Shown here one piece after another: positions 20,982-31,109 of a DNA stretch of 64,000 bases. This stretch comes from Trifolium pratense (lineage: Eukaryota > Streptophyta > Magnoliopsida > Fabales > Fabaceae): positions 25,792,001-25,856,000 of the forward strand of contig NC_060060.1 of the NCBI RefSeq assembly GCF_020283565.1, written 5' to 3'. The number at the start of each line of letters is the position of its first letter. Positions within the stretch are counted from its first letter, which is position 1. A program made the position numbers and the translations under genes. The notes beneath the pieces were generated by a model. It was given only the letters and a program-made list of their open reading frames with translations. It was not told the origin of the DNA and made no database searches.

Positions 20982-21358
20982 ATTGTTAGGCAGCTACCAT
21001 TGATGAAGAAATGTTGCACCGAGTTAATGACATCGACTGCAACAACGTGCCAGTGACATTGGAAAAAATTCCCGCCAAAACCATCCGGTTCCGGGACTCC
21101 ATCACCGTTCATATTAAAAATCGTGGACTTAATTTCATTATTAGAGGGAAGACGGAGAAGCAAATTATTATCCTCAGATGTAACTAAAGGTGGGATACTG
21201 TTCACGACAATATTACTTGCAGTACTATTATTGTGTTGACAGAAAATAGCTTGGAAATATTGGAGGATATGATCCTCAATCACAGTAGCGCTAGTAATTG
21301 CATCATTACTGTTATGCAACATGTGAATTTTCTTTGTCACTTCTTTTATCTTAGCCAC

Positions 21359-21883
21359 TCAGTGAAAATATGATGTGTTTCTATCGCCGTGCATAAAGTG
21401 TGTAACTCTTTCTTTTTCTCTCCAAAATTGGTCTTGGTCAAGAAGAGCTTTAGAGAGAATCAGTTGTGCTTTATAATCCAATTGCTGAAGGTCATCATTA
21501 ACTCCATTGATGTCTATTAGGGACTGGATCCGCATTACCTCGTTCACTGCGAGTTTTACGTTAGCATCAATGTTTCCAAACACTTCCTTGTTCCATGCCC
21601 TTAATGCCACTTTCAATCTTTTAAGCTTTGTTTGAAGGTAAGCCATGGGATTGCCAACGACTTGTTTGTTCCGCTCTTCCATCATAACTCTCTCACAATC
21701 TTCATGAGATGTCCAGGCTTTACAAAAACGGAAAGTCGTAGGGTGCTGCATTTCAGATAATTCTTGACTAACCAACAAAGGATGGTGGTCAGAACAGTGC
21801 TTGTAGAGGGCACAACAGTGAATAACTTGCCAATGGGAAAGCCAAGCGTGATTACATATGGCTCTATCCAAACGAAGGGCCAC
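21359..21883 (-). pseudogene. LINE ORF2 endonuclease end and linker fragment
   Basis: A 174-codon open stretch with LDRAICNHAW, SDHHPLLV (the last endonuclease motif, with His) and a helical linker ending HFMHGDRNTSYFH, typical just before RT. The element is truncated upstream at about 21890. Confidence 0.82.
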
Positions 21884-21890
21884 AAGTATA

Positions 21891-22046
21891 GTTAATATAT
21901 AATTATAATAAGTTGTTCCTATCCTTATGTGTTGAAGGTGTAAACCACTTTCCCTATTATTGTGTACATGATCAGCTGCTATAGTTTTGAATCATACGCT
22001 CCCTTGATGCTAGGAATTAGTTCTAAAGAACTGTATCATTTGTATA
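21891..22046 (+). mobile_element. Left part of a copia LTR, split by the chromovirus
   Basis: This segment continues at 27494 after the chromovirus: the TSD GTATA joins ...TTTGTATA to TATAAATAGCC, restoring a TATA box. It is followed by the rest of the LTR and a copia PBS (TGGTATCCAGAGC at 27553). The LTR probably starts at TGTTCCTATCC near 21914. Confidence 0.7.
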
Positions 22047-22462
22047 TGTTACGAACCCAGAAATTATAGATGGAAATAGTGAAATGATGATGAAACAGAA
22101 CAAGGAAATAGAGTTTTATTGATGAATAAAAGATGGAGAATAATACAGATAATGAGGAGATTGTGATCCTAACAATATCTGACCAGAGCTAAGCTCAGTG
22201 AAAGCAAGGTTAGACTTGCCTTTCCATTCTAACAACTTAGCTATAATCAAAAGATAATTCTCAACTCTCTATCTAGCTCCTTATATCGTGGAAGGAATGA
22301 CTCTATCCTTGTACTTCTCTCTCCCCACGTCACCTCACTTGTAACTAACTCTTGACAGCTTTCCTTCTTCTAGAATAGACTAACCATTCTCTGGGTCCCA
22401 CAGAATAATCATTAGCTAATGATTGGGTAGCTGAGTCATCATTTGGAGTTTGAGCCCTAACA
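22047..22462 (-). repeat. 3' LTR of the chromovirus
   Basis: 416 bp. It appears identical to 27078-27493. It contains the pol stop codon at 22345-22347. Confidence 0.95.
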
Positions 22463-25400
22463 ATACTCCCTCCAGAAATCACACCCTTGTCCTCAAGGCA
22501 GAATTGAGGAAATTGGCTTCTCAACATGACAGTGTCCTCCCAAGTAGCTTCCTCTAATTTCTGTCCTTTCCAATGTATGAGAACTTGATCAACCCATTCA
22601 TTCTGCACTTGCACAGATCTCCTTGCAAGAATATCTTCTGGTTCAATCAATGTACCCTGTTCACCCTCCAATTCAGGAAGCTCCTCCTCATCTTGGTAGG
22701 TCCCCACAGCCTTTTTCAATAAGGACACATGAAAAATTGGGTGTACACGTGATCCAGCTGGCAATTTCAGCTTATAGGCCACTGCTCCAACACGTGCAAG
22801 GACAGGATATGGACCATAGTATCTTGCAGCAAGCTTAGCATTGATCCTACAGACTACAGAGTGTTGCCTGTGAGCTCTAAGCTTAACAAAAACCCACTCT
22901 CCTACCTCAAACTTTCTGTCACATCTTTTCTTATTTGCCAACTGTGCCATCCTATCTTGGGCTTTTTGTAGCTGCTCTCTGAGTTGTCTAAGAGCCTCAT
23001 CCCTGTCTTCAAGCTCTTTCTGTACTGCTTCCACCCTAGTTTCACCCTTTACCCAGCGTGTAATGACTGGTGGAACTCTGCCATATAACACTTCATAAGG
23101 AGTCTTGCCAGAAGAGTTGTGATAACTGGTATTGAACCAATATTCAGCCCAAGAGATCCAATTTGACCATGTTTTTGGTTGATCAGTGACAAAACACCTC
23201 AAATAGGTTTCTAAACAACGATTCACCACTTCAGTTTGGCCATCAGTCTCTGGATGATAGGCTGTACTCATCTTCAGCTGGGTGCCCTGTAACTTAAACA
23301 ACTCTTTCCAAAAATTGCTCATGAAAATGGGATCCCTGTCACTCACTATGGACAGAGGGATTCCATGTAACCTTACTACTTCCCTTACAAAGGTTTCTGC
23401 AATGACCTTTGCTGTATAAGGGTGCTTCAAAGGTACAAAATGAACATACTTTGAAAGTCTGTCTACTACTACCAGAATGGCCTCATAACCCTTGGATTTT
23501 GGTAATCCAGTTATGAAATCCATGGAAAGATCTTCCCAAACACGATCTGGTATTGGGAGAGGTTGTAGTAAGCCTCCAGGTGAGCTGGTCAAGTATTTCT
23601 GTCGTTGACATATGTCACATGCTCGTACAAATTCCTGGATTGTATTCTTCATCCCTATCCAGTACACATTTGCAGCTATTCTTCTATATGTCCTGTAAAA
23701 ACCAGAATGACCACCATGAGGAGTAGCATGGAATTCTGTCAATAACTGATCAATTAAAGAGGATTTGTCAGATAGCACTAGTCTCCCTTCATACAACAAC
23801 ACCCCCTGCCTGTACACATAACCAGGTCTGGAGTTCACATCCTTCTGCAGATCCTTAATTATTTGTTGCAGTTTTGAATCTTCTTGAATTTCTGCTCTCA
23901 CTATCTCTTCATCATTCCATTGCACACTAGTAATTACTTGACACAATTCACCACTTTCTTCTACTCTAGAGAGAGCATCTGCCCCTCTATTCAGTTTCCC
24001 TGGCTTATAGATAATCTCAAAATCATAGCCAAGTAACTTAGCTGCCCAGTTTTGTTGTTCAGCAGTTACCATCCTTTGTTGCAGCAATTGTTTCAAACTT
24101 TTCTGGTCAGTAGAGACTATGAATTTTCTTCCTATGAGATAGGGTCTCCAGTGTTGTATTGCCAAAACCACAGCCATCAATTCTTTTTCATATGCAGATT
24201 TAGTTAAATTTCTGACCCCTAAAGCCTTACTAAAGTAAGCAATAGGTCTTCTTTCTTGCATAAGAATGGCACCAAGACCACACCCTGAGGCATCACATTC
24301 AATAATGAAATTTTTATTGAAATCAGGCAAAGCAAGTACAGGAGCAGTGGTAAGAGCTTTTTTCAACATATCAAAAGCAGCATGTGCTTTCTCACTCCAG
24401 ATAAAAGCATCTTTCTTGGTTAACTCTGTCAAGGGTCTAGCTATTTTCCCATAGTCTTTTATAAACTTTCTGTAGTAACCAGTGAGTCCTAGAAAGCCCC
24501 TCACACCTTTTACATTCTTGGGGACTGGCCAATTAGTCACACTTATTACTTTACTAGGGTCTACAGCTACCCCTTGTCCAGTAATTAGGTGACCCAAATA
24601 TTCAACAGACATTTGACCAAAACTACACTTTTTCTTGTTAGCTACTAGCCCTTGCGACTGCAGAATTTTTAATACTTCCTCTAAATGCTTAATATGATCA
24701 GACCAAGTTCTACTATATACTAGTATGTCATCAAAGAAAACTAGAACATATTTTCTTAGCAAATGTCTGAATACCTCATTCATTAAGCTCTGGAAGGTAG
24801 AAGGAGCGTTCATCAACCCAAACGGCATGACAAGGAACTCATAATGCCCTTCATGAGTGCGAAATGCTGTCTTGTGTATGTCTTCCTCCTTGACTCTCAC
24901 CTGGTGATATCCAGATTTCAAGTCTAGCTTGGAAAAGTAGCAAGCTCCATGGAGTTCATCTAATAGCTCCTCAATCACAGGAATGGGAAACTTGTCAGGC
25001 ACTGTAGCTTTGTTCAAAGCCCTGTAATCGATGCACATTCTCCAAGTACTGTCTTTCTTCTTAACTAGAATCACAGGACTTGAAAATGCACTAGTGCTAG
25101 GACGGATCACTCCAGCAGAAAGCATTTCTTTGACTTGCTTTTCAATCTCATCCTTGTGGTGATGAGGGTATCTATATGGCCTGACATTGACAGCTTCAGC
25201 TCCCTCTTTCAAGACAATAGCATGTTCTTTCTTCCTCTTAGGTGGTAATCCCACAGGGTCTTGGAAAACATCTGCACACAAACTCAACAAGTGTTCCAAG
25301 GCCTCAAATTGATCCACCTTTAAGGTTTGAAAGACTCCACAACTTGTCTTCTCCTCTTCCTCCTTCCTCCTGTTCGCTCTATGTCTCTTGGGTTTGCAAA

Positions 25401-26205
25401 TTACACTGTATAGTGTATCCATCAGATTCAAATGACCTTCAATACCTCTCATGGTCACCCATTGTTTGTTATACCAGAAACTCATCGTGTGTTTCTGCCA
25501 ATTAACAATCATGTCTCCCAACGTACGAAGCCATTCAATACCCAAGACAACATCCACACATCCCAATTCAAACAACTGCACATCCACCTCCACCTTCATA
25601 CCCTCCACATTAATTTCTAACCCTCTGCAAGTACCCTTGGTGTTGGAACAAGATCCATCTCCCAATTTGATACTCATAGGGCAACTGTCTTCAATATCCC
25701 AACCCATTTTACGCACCAACCCTTGTGAGATAAAGTTGTGTGAAGCTCCACTGTCAATTAAAATCACTACTGGAACTTCATGAATGGTGCCTTTTAGCTT
25801 AATTACCTGGGGTTTGGACTGACCATGGCGATCGAGTTGATGCAGATTCATCATACTCATCACTCCTTGAGTCACTTCCTCTTCATCCTCCACCTCTACT
25901 GCCAACAACCTTCCTTCTGTGTCTCCTTCTTCATCATCATCCACCACCAATACCTTAAGATGTCTTTCAGGGCATTGATGTTTCAGATGATTTGCTCCTC
26001 CACACCTAAAACATAATCCCTTCTTCTTTCTCTCCATAATCTCATTATAAGATAATGAGGAGTATCCCCGATCCCTTGTGTTATTATTTCTCCTTGTGTC
26101 ATTCTGATTGGGCTTATCTTTCCTAGGCCCATTTCCACTATCTTTGGACCCATCACCAGATCCAGATTTCACAAAGACCCAATCGGCCTTATCTCTGAGA
26201 CCCAT
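22345..26205 (-). CDS. Chromovirus Pol (protease, RT, RNase H, integrase, chromodomain; 1286 residues)
   Basis: Zinc knuckle CFRCGGANHLKHQC near residue 65; aspartic protease with LIDSGASHNFIS near 148; reverse transcriptase (FPIPVIEELLDELHG, FSKLDLKSGYHQV, YVLVFFDDILVYS near 485); RNase H (IIECDASGCGLGAILMQ near 635); integrase HHCC (HGGHSGFYRTYRR... CDICQRQ near 825) with catalytic residues in VVVDRLSKY, SDRDPIF and YHPETDGQTEVVNR; GEWVFVKLRAHRQ; and a chromodomain near 1188-1230 (QVLIHWKGQKLEEATWED). The last ~39 codons lie inside the 3' LTR. No internal stop is seen. The pol frame is also open upstream of the first ATG (reading ...VQTEPEV), so it may be expressed by a frameshift from Gag rather than its own start. 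The clade (Reina-like) is my inference. Confidence 0.95.
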   Translation of the reverse strand: MGLRDKADWVFVKSGSGDGSKDSGNGPRKDKPNQNDTRRNNNTRDRGYSSLSYNEIMERKKKGLCFRCGGANHLKHQCPERHLKVLVVDDDEEGDTEGRLLAVEVEDEEEVTQGVMSMMNLHQLDRHGQSKPQVIKLKGTIHEVPVVILIDSGASHNFISQGLVRKMGWDIEDSCPMSIKLGDGSCSNTKGTCRGLEINVEGMKVEVDVQLFELGCVDVVLGIEWLRTLGDMIVNWQKHTMSFWYNKQWVTMRGIEGHLNLMDTLYSVICKPKRHRANRRKEEEEKTSCGVFQTLKVDQFEALEHLLSLCADVFQDPVGLPPKRKKEHAIVLKEGAEAVNVRPYRYPHHHKDEIEKQVKEMLSAGVIRPSTSAFSSPVILVKKKDSTWRMCIDYRALNKATVPDKFPIPVIEELLDELHGACYFSKLDLKSGYHQVRVKEEDIHKTAFRTHEGHYEFLVMPFGLMNAPSTFQSLMNEVFRHLLRKYVLVFFDDILVYSRTWSDHIKHLEEVLKILQSQGLVANKKKCSFGQMSVEYLGHLITGQGVAVDPSKVISVTNWPVPKNVKGVRGFLGLTGYYRKFIKDYGKIARPLTELTKKDAFIWSEKAHAAFDMLKKALTTAPVLALPDFNKNFIIECDASGCGLGAILMQERRPIAYFSKALGVRNLTKSAYEKELMAVVLAIQHWRPYLIGRKFIVSTDQKSLKQLLQQRMVTAEQQNWAAKLLGYDFEIIYKPGKLNRGADALSRVEESGELCQVITSVQWNDEEIVRAEIQEDSKLQQIIKDLQKDVNSRPGYVYRQGVLLYEGRLVLSDKSSLIDQLLTEFHATPHGGHSGFYRTYRRIAANVYWIGMKNTIQEFVRACDICQRQKYLTSSPGGLLQPLPIPDRVWEDLSMDFITGLPKSKGYEAILVVVDRLSKYVHFVPLKHPYTAKVIAETFVREVVRLHGIPLSIVSDRDPIFMSNFWKELFKLQGTQLKMSTAYHPETDGQTEVVNRCLETYLRCFVTDQPKTWSNWISWAEYWFNTSYHNSSGKTPYEVLYGRVPPVITRWVKGETRVEAVQKELEDRDEALRQLREQLQKAQDRMAQLANKKRCDRKFEVGEWVFVKLRAHRQHSVVCRINAKLAARYYGPYPVLARVGAVAYKLKLPAGSRVHPIFHVSLLKKAVGTYQDEEELPELEGEQGTLIEPEDILARRSVQVQNEWVDQVLIHWKGQKLEEATWEDTVMLRSQFPQFCLEDKGVISGGSIVRAQTPNDDSATQSLANDYSVGPREWLVYSRRRKAVKS

Positions 26206-27037
26206 AACTTCCGGTTCGGTTTGAACCGTGACCCGGTTTATTAGATCTATTTAAACCCGGTCCATAGTCTTTCTTCGTCTCCCTTTCTACTGCCCTCGTC
26301 ACCTGTAACACCTTCGAACGCGACAAATCACCCATCACCGAAAGACTTCGCACCTTCCCCCGTATCTCCTCCTTCAATCCATGTAAAAAGTAACCCAGAA
26401 ATTGCTTATCAGGCAATCTAGGTATTTGAGCAGTGAGATACTCAAAATCATTGATGTAATCGTCCACATCTCCTCGCTGTCGGAGCTCCGTCAATTGTTC
26501 ATACACATCGCCCTCCCCATGACCTCCATATCTCTCCAATAGGGCCTGTTTCAATTGATCCCAACTCAGATTCTCATTCTCATTGATTAATGAGTTGAAA
26601 AAATGAATCGTTGGTCCCTCCATACACAGTTGTGCTAAATTCACTTTCACCTCCGATCGCGTGTTCTGGACCCTGAAATAAACTTCAGCGCGTGAGATCC
26701 AACCGGCCGGATCCTCACCGTCGAAAGTAGGGAGCTCTACCTTCTTTACTGAACGACGAAACTCAGCCAACGCCTCTCCCTCGAGATGGTTATTACTCGA
26801 TTGGGTGTTGCTGTGCACCGATGCTTCTCCGGCGTTCTTGATTCCTTCGTCAACGACTCGTTCATCCTCTGTGGTAACCTTCTTACCCAAACTCTTTTCA
26901 AAAAGAGCAATGAGTTTCTCTTGGTTACGTTCCATCGCCGCCATTGACGTCTTCATGCCACTGATCTCTGCTTCCAACGAAGCAACCTTCTCATCCATTC
27001 CTCGAATCAATTGAATCTGCGATGTATTCTTAGGCAT
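26189..27037 (-). CDS. Chromovirus Gag (282 residues)
   Basis: ATG at 27037, 41 bases inside the 5' LTR boundary. It starts with a coiled-coil segment (DEKVASLEAEISGMKTSM, about 14-60) and a retrotransposon Gag domain (KKVELPTFDGEDPAGWISRA, then YFRVQ, LAQLCMEGPTIHFF, LLERYGG, YINDFEYLTAQIPRL, FLHGLKEEIRGKVR, about 98-245), ending in a basic tail (SNRTGSYGSQR). The zinc knuckle expected at the end of Gag is not here: it lies at the start of the overlapping pol frame. The ORF stops at 26189 and overlaps pol by 17 bases in the +1 frame. Gag forms the cytoplasmic virus-like particle. Confidence 0.92.
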   Translation of the reverse strand: MPKNTSQIQLIRGMDEKVASLEAEISGMKTSMAAMERNQEKLIALFEKSLGKKVTTEDERVVDEGIKNAGEASVHSNTQSSNNHLEGEALAEFRRSVKKVELPTFDGEDPAGWISRAEVYFRVQNTRSEVKVNLAQLCMEGPTIHFFNSLINENENLSWDQLKQALLERYGGHGEGDVYEQLTELRQRGDVDDYINDFEYLTAQIPRLPDKQFLGYFLHGLKEEIRGKVRSLSVMGDLSRSKVLQVTRAVERETKKDYGPGLNRSNKPGHGSNRTGSYGSQR

Positions 27038-27077
27038 TCACTGATCCACGATTCGTATCCGGCAGGTCGGACCAAAT

Positions 27078-27493
27078 TGTTACGAACCCAGAAATTATAG
27101 ATGGAAATAGTGAAATGATGATGAAACAGAACAAGGAAATAGAGTTTTATTGATGAATAAAAGATGGAGAATAATACAGATAATGAGGAGATTGTGATCC
27201 TAACAATATCTGACCAGAGCTAAGCTCAGTGAAAGCAAGGTTAGACTTGCCTTTCCATTCTAACAACTTAGCTATAATCAAAAGATAATTCTCAACTCTC
27301 TATCTAGCTCCTTATATCGTGGAAGGAATGACTCTATCCTTGTACTTCTCTCTCCCCACGTCACCTCACTTGTAACTAACTCTTGACAGCTTTCCTTCTT
27401 CTAGAATAGACTAACCATTCTCTGGGTCCCACAGAATAATCATTAGCTAATGATTGGGTAGCTGAGTCATCATTTGGAGTTTGAGCCCTAACA
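27078..27493 (-). repeat. 5' LTR of the chromovirus
   Basis: 416 bp direct repeat of 22047-22462. It drives transcription towards lower coordinates. The TSD GTATA follows at 27494-27498. Confidence 0.95.
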
Positions 27494-28796
27494 GTATATA
27501 TAAATAGCCAACATTATGGCTTGTATAATCAATGCAATATCATTCTCTTTATGGTATCCAGAGCACAATAGCTTAAAAGCAATTATTTTTTCACGATCCT
27601 TATTCCTTACTATGTCTACAGTTGCTGAAACTGTGTCATCAGTTGACAAATTGATCGTATTAAATGCTGGTTCTCAACTCTGCATCAAGCTTGATGGAGA
27701 CAATTATCCTGCTTGGAGAATCCAATTCATGGTTCTTTTAACAGGCTATGATCTTATGGGTTATGTTGATGGAAATAAGCCTTGTCCATCAAAACACCTA
27801 GCAAACAGTACCACGACTGTCAATCCAGACTTCACTCATTGGGTTCGACAAGATCAACTCATTTTACATGGAATTGTATCTTCCGTGGCTGCAACAGTGG
27901 TGACACGCTTAGGAACTGTCAAAAGTTCCAATCAAGCATGGGAGATTCTAAAAACCATGTATGCTGGCCGCTCAAGGGTGCGTGTTATGGGTCTTAAACA
28001 TCGGATTTCCAATTTCAAAAAAGGAAACCAATCCATGGCTACATACCTTCAAGGCATAACGGCGATTTCCGATGAACTTTCAATCATTGATCGGCCATTT
28101 GATGAAACTGATCTTCATCCACACACTCAATGGTTTAAGTGTTGAGTATCGTGAAATTTCCGCTGCACTTAGAAGCCGAGAAAGTCCTGTTGTCTTTGCT
28201 GAACTTCATGAGAAACTAATGGATTTTGAAATGATTCATGACCAAGCCGATCCACCTGCAGTTGACAACGTGATTGCAACGGCCAATGCTGTCACTAGAA
28301 ATAGAAGCTACCAGCACAAAAATAACAACAATCGCAACACTTCTCCAACTCTGCAGAATGGATAAAATAAGGTGGTATGTCAGTTTTGTGATAGGCCAGG
28401 TCACACTGCTAAAATTTGCTATCGCATTAAGGGATTTCCGAAACGAAATGGACCTAAACCAAAAGAAAATTTTGCTCAAAATCACGCTGCAACAGACATG
28501 GAAATTGGATCATGGATACCGGAGCATCACATCATATTTCTCAAGACCTGCAACAGCTAACTTTAGCAAATTCCTACCCTGGAGCAGATCGGGTGATTGT
28601 TGGTGATGGAACAGGTTTGAACATTACTCACACTGGTAACTTTATTATTCATACCTCTACCAAACCTCACCTAAAACAAGTCTTATGTGTTCCTAAAATT
28701 CAATCTAACCTTTTGTCTGTTTCCAAGTTATGTCAAACTAATGGTTGTTCTGTTGAATTTTTTTCCAAATCATTTTGTTGTCAAAGGTCCACTTAA
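27494..28796 (+). mobile_element. Truncated, frameshifted Ty1/copia element (gag and protease only)
   Basis: After the rest of the LTR (TATAAATAGCC..., to about 27550) comes a PBS-like TGGTATCCAGAGC. Then follow a Gag frame from the ATG at 27612 (LCIKLDGDNYPAWRIQFMVL, WEILKTMYAGRSRVRVMGLK), a shifted continuation (LNGLSVEYREISAALRSRE), a stop at 28363-28365, a zinc knuckle CQFCDRPGHTAKIC, and a protease (MDTGASHHISQDLQQL, VLCVPKIQSNLLSVSKLC). It stops at about 28796 where a minisatellite begins. Integrase, RT and the 3' LTR are missing. Confidence 0.88.
27612..28796 (+). pseudogene. Copia gag-protease pseudogene
   Basis: Coding similarity runs through at least three frames: 27612-28145 (Gag N-terminal part, ATG context TACTATGTC), about 28100-28365 (Gag C-terminal part, ending in an Asn-rich tract before a stop), and about 28372-28796 (zinc knuckle, then the protease with D-T-G). 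The breaks near 28110, 28365 and 28500 show decay. The conserved order identifies an Ale/Retrofit-like copia (inference). Confidence 0.85.
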
Positions 28797-29140
28797 TCAA
28801 TATCACAAGTAAATTCAAGGCATCATTAGGGTCATTGAGGCAACAATATAGCAAGTAAATTCAAGGCATCATTAGGGTCATCGAAGCAACAACATAGCAA
28901 GTAAATTCAAGGCATCATTAGGGTCAATGAGGCATCAAAATTAAAAGTAAGCTCAAGGCACCAGTAGGATCATCGAGCCATCAATATCACAAGTAAATTC
29001 AAGGCATCATTAGGGTCATCGAGGCATCAATACCACAAGTAAATTTGAGGCATCTGTAGGGACATCGAGAGGCATCAGTATTGCAAATAAATTCCAGGCA
29101 TCATTAGGGTCATTGAGGAATGAATATCCAAATAATGCAG
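28797..29140. repeat. 46-bp minisatellite, about seven units
   Basis: Unit: ATCAATATCACAAGTAAATT then CAAGGCATCATTAGGGTCAT then YGAGGC (46 bases), repeated with substitutions and 1-2-base indels. Further isolated units occur at 29245-29335, 29760-30010 and 30625-30680, and in both duplication units near 9690-9800 and 16890-17045. Confidence 0.88.
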
Positions 29141-29344
29141 CTACATAGTTCTCCCTATGTATCCAAACAAGAGCTCCAAACAAGTTAAACCAATTATAAT
29201 TTCATTCACAATTGAAATTATAATGAGCCTCAAAAAGCAAATCAGGCAAGTAAAATCATGGCATCATTAGGGTCATGGAGGCATCAATACCACAAGTAAA
29301 TTTGAGGCATCTGTAGGGACATCGAGAGGCATCACTGTGATAAG

Positions 29345-30110
29345 CATCCAAGAACTTATGACAGCAAAACTATCAGAACATAAGCAATAGTTATAACTTT
29401 TAACTTACAACTCAGCCAAAACAAATATATATATTTGCATTACAAAATACAGAGCATAACCAATAGTTATAACTTATAACTACTACACCTCCTTCAAAGT
29501 TCAAATCACTATATCCCCAACACATAAGTCTAAAAGCACTATTGTTTCCACCATAGTTGCATCAGTTACTTAATATAATCCTCAATCTTATTGTATCTAA
29601 ATGCCCAAGTCAGATTCATGTTCAAACTAAACTTCTTACCGACACTTCGGTTTTAGGATACTACTTGTGTATTTTAGACTTACTATAACATGTAACAAAA
29701 ATAAAGACTTACCAGATGAATATCACAAGTTAGCAACTTTTACATTATGACTATAGTATTCATAATACTTAATTTAGGGTCATAGAGACATCAATATCAC
29801 AAGTAAATTCAAGGCATCAGTAGGGTCATCGAGTCATCAATATAACAAGTAAAATCCAAGGCTTCATTAGGTTCATTGAGGCATCAATATCGCAAGTAAA
29901 TTCAGCGCTTCATTAAGGTCATTGAGGCATCTATATCTCATTAGGGTCATCGATGCATCAATATCGCAAGTAAATTCAAAGCATCCTTAGGGCCATCGAT
30001 GCATCAATATCAATATCGCATCCAACTCTTTACATTATGAGTAACATATTCATAATACTTCATTTATGGTCATTGAGACATCCAAAGCAACATAAGCACA
30101 TTGATGGAAC
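29345..30110. repeat. Third, diverged copy of unit A/B non-coding sequence
   Basis: Collinear with 9270-9840 and 16465-17055 (CTTATGACAGCAAAACT, AACAAATATATAT, CCCCAACACATAAG, TTTTAGGATACTACTTGTG). It is clearly more diverged from both than they are from each other. It is bounded by minisatellite units and extends into a longer region of internal repeats. Confidence 0.8.
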
Positions 30111-31109
30111 AAATAATATCCTTTTGGGTCACAAATAACATCCAGAATGAATTGCTTTGAGGATAATAACAATAAATATTCACATACATTTTGCTTACGT
30201 TTTAAGTTTAAGGCATCATTTTCCATTATGATTATATTAAAATATAATCACCAGAGCATCCCAACACTTGGGATATATTTACAAAAAGATATTTCAACAC
30301 AAATATTTTTTTAGGGCAATTCACATTAAGAATTTCAGTCATGCCATAACAAACAAATATCATTTAGGGTTTTCAAGTATGCAAAAATTGCATAAGCTTC
30401 TTGGATAATCAAGAATGCAAAAATTGCCGAATAATTTATAAACCAATACCTTAGAAAAGGAATACGATGCCGATTCGCTTCTCCATTCATCCCTTTTCCA
30501 GATAACTCACAATATGCAAATCAACCAGTGAATTCATCCCATTAGCACCCACAAATAGTTTATGACCAACGACACTGCAAGTGTGACTAGGTTCGTCGCA
30601 AATCAGCAAATACAAAGGATCAATATCGAAAGTAAACTTGAGGCATCAGTATGGTCATCTCGGCATCAATATCACAAGTGAAGTATTCTTAATACTTCAT
30701 TTAGACATCCAAAACAACATTGTTGGAACAAATAATATCCGTTCGGGTCAATTAGGCATCCAATAGTTTGAAAATCTTATGTTATTTCTGAGCGACAATT
30801 TATAGTTAGAATGAATTCACATACATTTTGCTTACATTCTACGTTTAAGGCATCATTTTTCGTTACTATGAATAAAAGGTACATAATATTTTTTTAGGGC
30901 AATTCACATTAAGAATTTCGGTCATGCCATAACAAACAGATATCATTTAGGGTTTTCAAGAATACAAAATTTGCATAAGCTTCTTGGATAATCAAGAATG
31001 CAATAATAACAAACAAATATCATTTAGGGTTTTCAAGAATACGAAAATTGCATAAGCTTCTTGGATAATCAAGAATGCAAAAATTGCGGAATAATTTATA
31101 AATCAATAC
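30111..31109. repeat. Internally duplicated non-coding stretch
   Basis: Two diverged direct copies of about 150 bp (about 30355-30510 and 30955-31140) share GGGTTTTCAAG, CATAAGCTTCTTGGATAATC and CCTTAGAAAAGGAATACGA. The first copy carries the 3' end of the exon-like segment at 31110-31262 as a truncated duplicate. No gene of its own was seen. Confidence 0.7.

Larger units (their letters stand above)
18780..21890 (-). mobile_element. Degenerate LINE (non-LTR retrotransposon), 5'-truncated, minus strand
   Basis: Minus-strand order: end of the endonuclease domain (ALRLDRAICNHAWLSHW, near 21883); a linker (AWNKEVFGNIDANVK; FWREKERVTHFMHGDRN); the RT start (ENFRPVALANFQFKIITKLL; LALKIDIKKAFDTLDW, 20981-20667); the RT C-terminal part (GRIKVKLATWKGSLLLIMGR); LIGKGDTISYWKDNWLGES; a zf-RVT domain (CVLCMASAETSSHIFLHC, 19749-19640); and RNase H (WLESDSKVALSAI to SCADKLANHG). 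Several frameshifts are present. The part of RT with the FADD/YADD box is missing between about 20667 and 20640. The 3' end near 18780 has no clear poly-A. Confidence 0.88.
22047..27493 (-). mobile_element. Full-length Ty3/gypsy chromovirus with identical LTRs
   Basis: LTRs of 416 bp at 22047-22462 and 27078-27493 (minus strand: TGTTAGGGCT...TTCGTAACA) appear identical base for base. The 5-bp TSD is GTATA (22042-22046 and 27494-27498). On the minus strand the left (5') LTR is followed by a PBS-like TTTGGTCCGACCTGCC. A purine-rich CTGGAGGGAGTAT precedes the 3' LTR. It contains long gag and pol ORFs with all expected domains and a chromodomain. This is a very recent insertion; mobility is plausible. 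Confidence 0.96.

Noticed and set aside
28797..29140. Regular 46-bp repeats considered as a CRISPR-like array
   Set aside because: Units are contiguous and diverged with no unique spacers, and the window is clearly plant nuclear DNA.
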